The position numbers and the translations under genes are program-made. 13,455 bases of DNA from Oscillospiraceae bacterium. GTDB lineage: Bacteria; Bacillota; Clostridia; Oscillospirales; UBA929. The stretch is taken from positions 1 to 13,455 of the forward strand of contig JAIRML010000111.1 in NCBI GenBank assembly GCA_031258665.1, in the 5' to 3' direction. This document shows, one piece after another, positions 6,859 to 13,455 of this stretch. The first letter of the stretch is position 1, and every line of letters starts with the position of its first letter. The notes below the pieces were generated by a model, which was not told the origin of the DNA, did not search any database, and was given only the letters and a program-made list of their open reading frames with translations.

Positions 6859-6930
6859 CCAACGTGGGTTGCGCCCGCAACCCACAACCCAAAATTTTTG
6901 TTTTTTGTTGCCGCTCTGCGGCAACAAGGT
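6859..6930 (+). repeat. Two-hairpin intergenic repeat, copy R4
   Basis: It begins two bases after the TAA of the DUF234 ATPase gene. The first hairpin GTGGGTTGC/GCAACCCAC (6864-6872 with 6877-6885, loop GCCC) differs from the other copies by a compensated pair (C-G to T-A). The linker AACCCAAAATTTTTG plus T-run follows. The second hairpin TTGTTGCCGC/GCGGCAACAA (6905-6914 with 6918-6927, loop TCT) also has a compensated change. It lies between convergent genes and is oriented with the upstream ATPase gene. Confidence 0.85.
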
Positions 6931-6990
6931 ACTGATGATGGCGACACTAGGGTTGGCGCCCGGCGCTTTGCCGAAAATCCCCCGCAGCGT

Positions 6991-9576
6991 TTACCGGCCG
7001 GGCCCGCGTTTGCGCGCCGTGATGAGGCGGCGCCAGGGGCGGCGGGCGGCGGCCTGGGTTTCCAGACGGAGGAGGAGCGCGAGCAGCGCGGACTGGTCCG
7101 CCGCCGTCGGCCCCTCGGGGCCGAAGCGGAGACGGCCGGCGATCTGTGTGGCGGCGGTGAACAGAGGTTCCCGGCGCTGCGCCGCGCGGTCCGCCCGCAG
7201 GCCCCACTCCAGGATTGTCTCGTCAGGCGCCGGCGGGTCGACGCCGGTCAGCCGCGCGAGCGCCACAATCCGCTCGAAGAGCCGCAGAGAGACGCGGCGG
7301 TCCGGCGGCCCCCGGCGCGCCTGCCGGAGCAGGGCGCGCCGACGCAGCACATACAGCAGGGGCCAGGCGGAGAGCAGCAGCACACCCAGCGGGATCAGCC
7401 ACCGCCACGGGGCGCCCCCGTCGGGTGACGGGTCGCCGCTGGGGCCGCCGGTCGGGGTCGGCGCGGCGGAAGGCGAAGACGGGGGCGGCGGGCTCGGCGC
7501 GTCGGGGGGCGGCGTGGGTGTGGTTTCGATTCCCTCCGGGCGCGTACTGTCCCAGGGGCCGGAGAAGGAGGCGGTGGGTTCGAAGGGGATCCAGCCGAAA
7601 CCCTCAAAGAAGATCTCGACCCAGGCGTGCGCCTGTTTGCCGGTCGCGTAGTAATACGGTCCGATCTTGTCGGACGACGGAACGAACCCCTCCACGTAGC
7701 GGGCCGGCAGGCCGACGGCGCGCGCCATGACCGCGAGGGCACTCGCGTAGTAAGTGCAGTAACCGCGCCGCAAGTCAAATAAAAAATAGTCGACAAAGTC
7801 CCGCGTGGGCGGCGTGGGCGGCGTGTTTAGGTCGTAGGGGAAGGTCCCGCGCAGGTATGCCTCCAGCGCCCGCGCCTTGTCATAGCTTGTCTCTTCGTCT
7901 TGTGTCAGCTCCCCGGCCAGCGCCCGCACCCGGTCGGGCAGTTCGGGGGGCAGGGAGAGGTAGTGGTTCAGCGCGACCGACTGCTCCGCCCGCATAGATG
8001 CCAAAAAGCGGTTGTCCGGGTCGGTGCGGGACGCCAGGCGGAGGGCTTTAGCCCTGCTCAGGTCGTCCAGCAGGCCGGGGTAACTGAGCCGGAGGATGTC
8101 CGCGCGCTGCGCCTCTGTCAAGTCGAGCGCGATGCTGTCCACTGTGTACCGAAATTCCCGGCCCTGTGCCGCCGTCATCGTCACATCCCCGGACCACGCG
8201 AGCTGCAGAGAACTCCGGGGGGCCTCGAACGCCGGAAGAGAGATGGCATCCGACGGCAGAAACAGCGTGCGGGTGCGCATGTTCCAATAGATGACCGTCT
8301 GGCTGCGGCGGCGCACCATGTCTGGGTTCAAACGCAGAAAGGTTCGCTTGGGCGGGGCGTCCAGCAGCAGGGACAGCGCGTGTATCCGCTCCTGGGAGAG
8401 CGGAGCTTTGTCGTCGATGGCGAGAAGGTATTCGGACTGCTCAAACAGAGAAGCGGCGCCATACAGAAAACGGGCGCCGCCATCCAGGACGCTGCCCGCC
8501 GGCGAGGAGGCGGACATCCCCCAGTAGAGCACGGAGGGGTCAGACGTCATTTCGGATGACGGATAGGGCATCAACTCGTATGGCAAAAAATACCAACTAT
8601 AGTCGGACAAAAACAGATGGGAAACACCGTCAGGGTTGTCCAGACTTTTCCAGCGCTGCCCCGTATATGCGGCGTAGGTGCGGCCTTTCAGGTACGTGGG
8701 CGGCGCGTCGGCGGAGATATAGAACACCAGGCTGCCGCTCTGCTGGGCCGGGCCGCCCAGCGCGCCGCCGTCCAGCTGCCCGTCCGCCAACCCATTGTAA
8801 GTGAAGATGTCCATCTCAAAAAAACGGCTGTCCACGCCGTCAAACAGGGCCCACTGGGGGAGAAAGTCGCCCGCCCACTGGAGCAAGCGGCCGTCCCAGT
8901 CCGCGCCGACAGAGGGCGACAGCAAAGCGACCGTCAGCCCCAGCGCGCACAGCGGGAGCGCCGCCGCCAGGTGTGACAGGGTTTTGGGCGGCTGCCCGGC
9001 GCGCCGGGACTGCCCCCGGTAAGCGAACAGGATGATATACAGCGCCAGAAACAGCAAAAACAGCACAAACGCGGGCGTGGAGAAGTCCCAGGGCGAGCGC
9101 TCCAAGAGGGTGAACGCCCCGCCGCCCAGGACGAGGAGGACAGCGGGGTGCACCCGGCAGCACACCAGCGTCCCCATGACCATGCTGCTTCCCACCGAGG
9201 CCAGCAGCAGCGCCCGGTTTAGATAGTCCGCGGGCGCCGGTATGCCGGCTGTCGGTTGAGAGAGGATGTCCCACACCCACTGTACAAAAGGCGACCACTG
9301 TTCCCACAGGACGTCAAAGTACGTCAAGCCCTCGGCGGGGCCCGTGAGAAGGAGAACGACCGCGCCGATGGCGGCGAGCGCGAAAAACGCGAGCCCGGCC
9401 GCCGGCGCCCGCAAGATGAGGACCCAAAACAGCGCGCTTGCCATGAGAAGGCACAGCACAGACAGCAGGTCGGGCGGCTGCGCCAACGTGACGGAGACCG
9501 CACCAAAGAGGCTGAAAACCAGCCCCACTGTCAGCAGCCAGTCGGAGACGGCGAGCTGCCACGAGATCTTCTTCAT
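6991..9576 (-). CDS. TgpA-like multi-pass membrane protein with transglutaminase-like protease domain
   Basis: About 861 residues. The N-terminal part (to about 222) has five or six hydrophobic membrane segments. A long extracytoplasmic region contains the transglutaminase-like core: RRGYCTYYASALAVMARAVG with Cys607, QAHAWVE with His650, and GWIPFEPTASF where Glu666 takes the place of the usual Asp, as also seen in other TgpA-like proteins. A Pro/Ser-rich linker (about 687-722), one more membrane helix (about 726-743) and a cytoplasmic DUF4129-like tail follow. TgpA-type proteins often sit beside MoxR and DUF58 genes; neither is here. The start is ATG 9576 (MKKISWQ) with GGAAG 6 bases upstream; an in-frame TTG at 9615 is less likely. 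It is downstream of the peptide-binding lipoprotein, possibly in one operon. The substrate is unknown, probably cell-surface peptide or protein. Confidence 0.88.
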   Translation of the reverse strand: MKKISWQLAVSDWLLTVGLVFSLFGAVSVTLAQPPDLLSVLCLLMASALFWVLILRAPAAGLAFFALAAIGAVVLLLTGPAEGLTYFDVLWEQWSPFVQWVWDILSQPTAGIPAPADYLNRALLLASVGSSMVMGTLVCCRVHPAVLLVLGGGAFTLLERSPWDFSTPAFVLFLLFLALYIILFAYRGQSRRAGQPPKTLSHLAAALPLCALGLTVALLSPSVGADWDGRLLQWAGDFLPQWALFDGVDSRFFEMDIFTYNGLADGQLDGGALGGPAQQSGSLVFYISADAPPTYLKGRTYAAYTGQRWKSLDNPDGVSHLFLSDYSWYFLPYELMPYPSSEMTSDPSVLYWGMSASSPAGSVLDGGARFLYGAASLFEQSEYLLAIDDKAPLSQERIHALSLLLDAPPKRTFLRLNPDMVRRRSQTVIYWNMRTRTLFLPSDAISLPAFEAPRSSLQLAWSGDVTMTAAQGREFRYTVDSIALDLTEAQRADILRLSYPGLLDDLSRAKALRLASRTDPDNRFLASMRAEQSVALNHYLSLPPELPDRVRALAGELTQDEETSYDKARALEAYLRGTFPYDLNTPPTPPTRDFVDYFLFDLRRGYCTYYASALAVMARAVGLPARYVEGFVPSSDKIGPYYYATGKQAHAWVEIFFEGFGWIPFEPTASFSGPWDSTRPEGIETTPTPPPDAPSPPPPSSPSAAPTPTGGPSGDPSPDGGAPWRWLIPLGVLLLSAWPLLYVLRRRALLRQARRGPPDRRVSLRLFERIVALARLTGVDPPAPDETILEWGLRADRAAQRREPLFTAATQIAGRLRFGPEGPTAADQSALLALLLRLETQAAARRPWRRLITARKRGPGR

Positions 9577-9741
9577 AAGCCGCTTCCATCTTCCTTCACG
9601 GGTCCGCCTTCCCAAATCCGTGCCAGCGGGGTATTGGGAGGCGAAATATTACAATTATGATTCCGCTGCAAAAAAGCTAAGGAACGGATTGGATATTCAG
9701 TATAAAAGCCCTCGTTCACTATATTTTTGCAGTAAAATCAA
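9577..9741. other. AT-rich intergenic segment between the lipoprotein and transglutaminase genes
   Basis: A 165-base gap with no gene. Its centre is strikingly AT-rich for this neighbourhood. CTGCAAAAA (9666-9674) and TTTTTGCAG (9724-9732) form 9-bp inverted ends around a 49-base interior. It may be a weak terminator, a promoter region for the transglutaminase gene, or the scar of a small insertion. I found no convincing -35/-10 pair. Confidence 0.4.
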
Positions 9742-11337
9742 TTATTTCCATGTCGGCAAATTGGCAAAGAGGTTGCCGAACAACGGCGCTGGGTTGGTCA
9801 CGAGACCGCGCTGGGTGAGCAATGCCTGCCGCTTGAACAGCACGGGCACAATGGGCGCCTCCTCAAGCCAGCGCCGCCAGAAAGTTTCGCGCGCGGCGGC
9901 GGCCGCGCCGGGTGCCGCCGCGCAGGCGGCATCCCAGAGCGCGCTGGTCTCCGCGTCGCGGTAAAAACCATAGCCCAGCGCGCCGTCGGCGCCGAATACC
10001 AAGGGGTTGAAATCGGGGGTCAGCGTCGCCTCGGCGTAGTAGAGGTCGAACGCGCCCTCCTTTATCGCGGTCAGAAAAGAGTTGAAGGGCAGCGCGGAGA
10101 CCTCCACCGCGACGCCCATATCGCCCAGAGTCTGCGCGATACGCCGGGCGGCGGCGACGCGCTCCGCGTTCTCGGCGCCGACGATCAGCGTAAAAGAGAG
10201 AGGTTGGCGGCGGTAACGGGAGACGGGGTACTCCCATATCCCGTCCTCGTCCCAATCCTCGAGCGAGAGCTCCTCACGAAGCGCCGACAGGCGCGCGAGG
10301 TCGTAACCGTTTTGGCCGGCCAGCGTCTTGTTGTACAGCGGGCTCTCCGGCGGCAGGGGCAGTACAGCGGGCGCGGCCCAACGCCCGCCGTAGATCTCCC
10401 GGCAAATTGTCTCACGGTCGACGGCCCGTGCCAGCGCCCGCCGCAGCGCCGGGTCCCGCAGCAGCGTATGGCCGGTGTTGAAGCCAAGGTATTGGAGGAT
10501 GGGTGTATCATATTCCCAGGTCTCATAGTCCCCGCCGTAGTGGATCGCGGCGGTGTCGGTGGGGTTCTGCTCCACCAGGCTGACCGCGCGGGTCTCGAAG
10601 GCATAGATGAGCTGGTCGGAGGTTTCGATGGGGATCAGTTCGATGCGGGAGATAGACGGCGTCTCCTGCCGCCACCAGTCGGCCGACGCCAGCAGATGCG
10701 GGTGGTCGTCGTCGATCTGCGGCACATAAGGCCCCGTACCGGGCGGCGCCGCGAGGTCCCCCGCGTTTTGCGGGAGGATCGGCACGGTGAGCAGCGCGGG
10801 CAGACGGGGGTTCGGCACCGCCAGCGTCACCTCCACCGTCATGGGGTCCGCCGCCCGCACCGAGACCACCTCGGACAACGCGGCGGCGTAGACGGAGTCC
10901 TGGCCACAGGCCGCCGTGAGAGAGGCCGCCGCGTCCGCGGCGGACAGCGCCGTGCCGTCGTGAAAACGGACGTTGTCCCGCAGGCGAAACAGATAGACGC
11001 GGTTGTCCAGGGTCTCGTAGGAGGCGCACAGGACCGGCGTCGGCTCGAAAGAGGCGTCCAGCGCAAACAGCCCGTCGTAGACCAGACGGTACCACTGCGC
11101 ATTGAAGCGGTTGCGGTCGGTGAGCGGCCGTACCGTGTCACTCGGCAGCCACGGGATGCCGAAGAGATCGTTGCGGGGCGGGCCCGAGGGCGGCTGCAGC
11201 GGCCGGAGCGGCGTCGGGCTCGCGGTCGGAGGCGCGACATCGGGGTCCAGCAGCCAGTCGCTCAACCCCTGACAGCCCGGCAGTGACAGCAGCAGCGCCG
11301 GCAGCAGCGCCCACAAAAACGTATGGTGTCTCTTCAT
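9742..11337 (-). CDS. Lipoprotein solute-binding protein, family 5 (oligopeptide-type)
   Basis: A 531-residue extracellular lipoprotein of the SBP_bac_5 (OppA/DppA-like) family. The signal peptide MKRHHTFLWALLPALLLSLPGC ends at lipid-modified Cys22; the Pro before Gly in the lipobox is unusual. A Pro/Thr-rich tether (about 34-55) follows. Family marks are LVYDGLFALDASFEPTPVLC, FRLRDNVRFHDGTALSAADA and DPALRRALARAVDRETICRE. ATG 11337 is preferred over GTG 11340 because GGGGG lies 6 bases from the ATG but only 3 from the GTG. The ATG shares one base with the pgeF stop (TGATG), indicating translational coupling. No permease or ATPase gene is adjacent, so it may scavenge with a remote transporter or act as a sensor. 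Peptide or muropeptide binding is inferred from context only. Confidence 0.88.
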   Translation of the reverse strand: MKRHHTFLWALLPALLLSLPGCQGLSDWLLDPDVAPPTASPTPLRPLQPPSGPPRNDLFGIPWLPSDTVRPLTDRNRFNAQWYRLVYDGLFALDASFEPTPVLCASYETLDNRVYLFRLRDNVRFHDGTALSAADAAASLTAACGQDSVYAAALSEVVSVRAADPMTVEVTLAVPNPRLPALLTVPILPQNAGDLAAPPGTGPYVPQIDDDHPHLLASADWWRQETPSISRIELIPIETSDQLIYAFETRAVSLVEQNPTDTAAIHYGGDYETWEYDTPILQYLGFNTGHTLLRDPALRRALARAVDRETICREIYGGRWAAPAVLPLPPESPLYNKTLAGQNGYDLARLSALREELSLEDWDEDGIWEYPVSRYRRQPLSFTLIVGAENAERVAAARRIAQTLGDMGVAVEVSALPFNSFLTAIKEGAFDLYYAEATLTPDFNPLVFGADGALGYGFYRDAETSALWDAACAAAPGAAAAARETFWRRWLEEAPIVPVLFKRQALLTQRGLVTNPAPLFGNLFANLPTWK

Positions 11338-12158
11338 CACGGGCCCCCTTCGGGCGGCGGGCTCAGTTGGATGAGCGCCGCCATGCCGCCGTGCCGCGCG
11401 CCGTCGCGGCGATGGGAGAAAAAATCCTCCATCCGGCAGCGGGTACAGGCCTCCGAGAGCTCAATCTGTGCCCGCGGCACACCGGCCTGCGCCAGCCAGA
11501 AGATGTTGATCTCTCTGAGGTCGATGTGAAAGCGGTCGCCGCCGTCGTAGCGGATGTATGGAGCCACGGCCTCCCCCAGCGCGCCCGCCAGCGCCTTGGC
11601 CACGTCGGCGCGGGTCTCGAAACAGCACGGGCCGATGCACGGACCGACGGCTGCCCGCAGGCGGGCCGGCCGGCAGCCGTAGCGGTCCCCCAATGTCTCC
11701 ACGGCCTTGCGGGTGATGCCAAGCGCCGTGCCGCGCCAGCCGGCGTGGACAGCCCCGACGGCGCGTTTCTCCGGGTCATAGAGGAGGATCGGTACACAGT
11801 CGGCCGAAAACACGGTGAGACAGACGCCCGGATCGTTCGTCACCAGCGCGTCGCAGTCCGCCGTCGCCGGCCGGTACAGCCCCTCGCCGGCCTCCTTGGC
11901 CGTCACGCGGCGGACCGTATCGCCATGCACCTGCCGGGCAAACACCAGCCGGCGTGTGTCGATGTCGAGAGCGCCGCACAGGCGCTCGAAGTTTTGGAGG
12001 ACGTTTTCGCGGGGGTCCTCCCCCGCGCGGCCCAGGTTCAGCGTGTCAAACGGGGGCAAACTCACGCCGCCTTGTCGGGTGGAGAAGGCGTGACGCGCGC
12101 CGCCGAAGTGCGACGCTGTAGAATATTTGAGGGTGCCGTGCAGATGACACGCGAGCAT
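11337..12158 (-). CDS. pgeF: PgeF/YfiH-family laccase-domain protein (peptidoglycan editing factor)
   Basis: A 273-residue member of the Cu-oxidase_4 (YfiH, DUF152) family. The metal-site residues are visible: H78 (ARQVHGD), C121 (SADCVPI) and H138 (VHAGWRG). Also conserved are the VGPCIGPCCFE segment (171-181) and CTRCRMEDFFSHRRDG (238-253). Members have been reported as purine nucleoside phosphorylase/deaminase enzymes and as a factor that keeps wrong amino acids out of peptidoglycan stems; which applies here is not visible. The start is ATG 12158 with AGGAGG (12164-12169) 5 bases upstream. A longer in-frame reading back to 12296 only translates the intergenic repeat and is rejected. It is the first of three genes, overlapping the lipoprotein gene by one base. 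Confidence 0.93.
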   Translation of the reverse strand: MLACHLHGTLKYSTASHFGGARHAFSTRQGGVSLPPFDTLNLGRAGEDPRENVLQNFERLCGALDIDTRRLVFARQVHGDTVRRVTAKEAGEGLYRPATADCDALVTNDPGVCLTVFSADCVPILLYDPEKRAVGAVHAGWRGTALGITRKAVETLGDRYGCRPARLRAAVGPCIGPCCFETRADVAKALAGALGEAVAPYIRYDGGDRFHIDLREINIFWLAQAGVPRAQIELSEACTRCRMEDFFSHRRDGARHGGMAALIQLSPPPEGGP

Positions 12159-12174
12159 AGACGCCTCCTGTGAT

Positions 12175-12197
12175 CCCGCCCGTCGCCGGCAGGCGGG
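12175..12197 (-). other. Hairpin immediately upstream of the pgeF ribosome binding site
   Basis: An 8-bp GC-rich stem (12175-12182 with 12190-12197, one G-T pair on the minus strand) with a 7-base loop. It ends only 5 bases before the AGGAGG of pgeF. On the minus strand it is not followed by a T-run, so it is more likely a leader structure than a terminator. Confidence 0.4.
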
Positions 12198-12206
12198 AGA
12201 TTTATT

Positions 12207-12240
12207 CGGGTTGCGGGCTGCGGGGGCAGCCCACGTTGGC
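12207..12240 (-). repeat. Partial repeat copy R6 (first hairpin only)
   Basis: On the minus strand: CCAACG, then stem GTGGGCTGC/GCAGCCCGC (12226-12234 with 12213-12221, one A/C mismatch, loop of four C), then AACCCG. The second hairpin and T-run are missing. It is in tandem with full copy R5, in the same orientation. Confidence 0.75.
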
Positions 12241-12243
12241 ACC

Positions 12244-12312
12244 TTATTGCCGTGAAACGGCAATAAAAAAGAAGAATTTTGGGTTGTGGGCTGCATGGGC
12301 AGCCCACGTTAG
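12244..12312 (-). repeat. Two-hairpin intergenic repeat, copy R5, overlapping the prfB stop
   Basis: On the minus strand it starts with CTAACG, whose TAA is the prfB stop codon. The first hairpin GTGGGCTGC/GCAGCCCAC (12299-12307 with 12286-12294, 4-base loop), the linker AACCCAAAATTCTTC with a T-run, and the second hairpin TTATTGCCGT/ACGGCAATAA (12257-12266 with 12244-12253, 3-base loop) are all perfect. Confidence 0.88.
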
Positions 12313-13430
12313 TTCTTGGCCCACTCGCCGGTGGCGAGCGCCTTCAGATAGGCGTTGATGAAGGGGTCGATCTCCCCGTCCATGACGGCCTGGATGTTGC
12401 CCGACTCGCAGCCGGTGCGGTGGTCCTTGGCCAGCGTGTACGGCATGAACACATAGGAGCGGATCTGGCTGCCCCACTCAATGGCCTTTTGGTCGCCCTT
12501 GATGTCCTCAATGCGTTCCAAGTGCTCCCGCTCTTTGATCTCGACCAGCTTGGAGCGGAGCATACGCATCGCGACGGCCCGGTTTTGCATCTGGCTGCGC
12601 TCGTTTTGGCAGGCCACCACGATGCCGGTGGGGATATGGGTGATGCGGATGGCGCTCTCGGTCTTGTTGACGTGCTGCCCGCCGGCGCCGCCCGAGCGGT
12701 AGGTGTCCACGCGCAGGTCCTCCTCGCGGATGTCGACGGTCACATCGTCCGGCACCTCCGGCATCACCTCCACGGCGGCGAAAGAGGTGTGCCGCCGGCC
12801 CGAGGCGTCGAAGGGTGAGATGCGCACGAGCCGGTGCACGCCCATCTCGCCCTTCAGATAGCCGAAGGCGTTTTCCCCCTCGATGAGGATGACGGCGCTC
12901 TTGAGGCCGGCCTCGTCCCCGTCGAGGTAGTCGAGTGTGCTCACGTTGAAACCGTGGCGCTCGCCCCAGCGGTTGTACATGCGAAAGAGCATCTCCGCCC
13001 AGTCCTGTGCCTCCGTGCCGCCCGCGCCCGCGTGGAAGGAGACGATGGCGTTCGATTTGTCGTACAGGCCGGAGAGCAGTGTGGCGAGACGGGCGGCGTC
13101 AAGGTCCCGGTCAAAGGCGGCAAACCCCTCGCGCACTTCCGGCAAAAGGCTCTCGTCGCCCGCCTCCAGCGCCATCTCGCAGAGTGTGCTCACGTCCTCC
13201 CAACTGTTTTTCAAGCGGTCGTACCCGGCGCACTTGTCCCGCAATTGTTTGAGGCGCTGCAACACTTTCTGCGAGTTCTCCAGGTCTGTCCAGAAGTCGT
13301 CCCGGCCCGTCTCCGCCTCGAGTCTGTCGATCTCATCCCGGGCCGCCCCAAGGTCCAGTGCCGACTCCAAACCCCTGAGGTCGCTCTCCCGGGCCAGCAG
13401 ACGGCTTTTGTATTCTTCAAATTCTATCAT
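12309..13430 (-). CDS. prfB: Peptide chain release factor 2
   Basis: A 373-residue RF2 that releases finished proteins at UAA and UGA codons. The SPF tripeptide that reads UGA is at 205-207 (VRISPFDASGRRHTSF) and the catalytic GGQ at 250-252 (GGAGGQHVNKTESA). The length is normal. The gene is one open frame: the usual programmed +1 frameshift site is absent, and codons 18-22 read CTC AGG GGT TTG GAG. The start is ATG 13430 with AAAGGA 8 bases upstream. Its stop TAA (12309-12311) lies inside repeat copy R5. pgeF follows on the same strand 150 bases downstream; cotranscription depends on whether the repeat stops transcription. Confidence 0.97.
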   Translation of the reverse strand: MIEFEEYKSRLLARESDLRGLESALDLGAARDEIDRLEAETGRDDFWTDLENSQKVLQRLKQLRDKCAGYDRLKNSWEDVSTLCEMALEAGDESLLPEVREGFAAFDRDLDAARLATLLSGLYDKSNAIVSFHAGAGGTEAQDWAEMLFRMYNRWGERHGFNVSTLDYLDGDEAGLKSAVILIEGENAFGYLKGEMGVHRLVRISPFDASGRRHTSFAAVEVMPEVPDDVTVDIREEDLRVDTYRSGGAGGQHVNKTESAIRITHIPTGIVVACQNERSQMQNRAVAMRMLRSKLVEIKEREHLERIEDIKGDQKAIEWGSQIRSYVFMPYTLAKDHRTGCESGNIQAVMDGEIDPFINAYLKALATGEWAKN

Positions 13431-13455
13431 GGCGCGATTCCTTTCCGCGGGAGCT

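Noticed and set aside
6838..7651. + strand frames running out of the ATPase 3' end (NPKFLFF-type translations)
   Set aside because: These come from reading through repeat copy R4 into the antisense of the transglutaminase gene.
10204..12173. Long + strand frames opposite the lipoprotein and pgeF genes
   Set aside because: Arg-rich, low-complexity translations typical of antisense frames in GC-rich DNA.
12159..12296. N-terminal extension of PgeF starting MQPTTQNSSF
   Set aside because: It is translation of the intergenic repeat. The true start at 12158 has AGGAGG at the right distance and matches the family's length.
52..12312. Repeat copies as a CRISPR array
   Set aside because: Copies are kilobases apart, lie at gene ends and have no regularly spaced unique spacers or cas genes.

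Overview
The window looks like a chromosomal segment of a GC-rich Gram-positive anaerobe, most likely a Clostridia (Oscillospirales-type) bacterium. This is inferred from purine-rich AGGAGG-type ribosome binding sites, sigma-A promoters with 17-bp spacers, an S-layer-homology remnant, and an oxygen-sensitive nitrogenase-like operon. No taxonomic marker beyond prfB is present, so the assignment stays an inference.

Layout. (1) 1-720: cheW on + with a strong hairpin terminator. (2) 781-3672, minus: a self-contained two-gene operon with its own promoter and a palindromic candidate operator. It encodes two paralogous nitrogenase component-1 (NifD/NifK superfamily) subunits. All six expected P-cluster-type cysteines are present, but there is no NifH-like reductase in the window. 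(3) 3832-6856: a visibly AT-richer block with two divergent AAA ATPase genes, each with a PD-(D/E)XK-like C-terminal domain (DUF4143 type and DUF234 type). Between them lie the last ~34 codons of a decayed S-layer protein gene and a terminator-like hairpin. (4) 6991-13430, minus: prfB (RF2, no frameshift), pgeF, a lipoprotein peptide-binding protein, and a large TgpA-like membrane transglutaminase. pgeF and the lipoprotein gene overlap by one base. The last three could form a cell-envelope or muropeptide-related operon.

An intergenic repeat family runs through the window. Four clear copies, one partial and one degenerate copy each carry two hairpins joined by a conserved linker. Stem sequences differ between copies with compensatory changes, so the folded structure is preserved. 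Where a copy follows a gene it has a fixed orientation and starts at, inside, or within a few bases of the stop codon. In prfB, and probably in the DUF4143 ATPase gene, the repeat itself supplies the TAA stop.

The most interesting candidates for new biology are the nitrogenase-like pair, which keeps the cofactor-ligating Cys but has Arg where NifD has its cofactor His, and the stop-codon-associated two-hairpin repeat.
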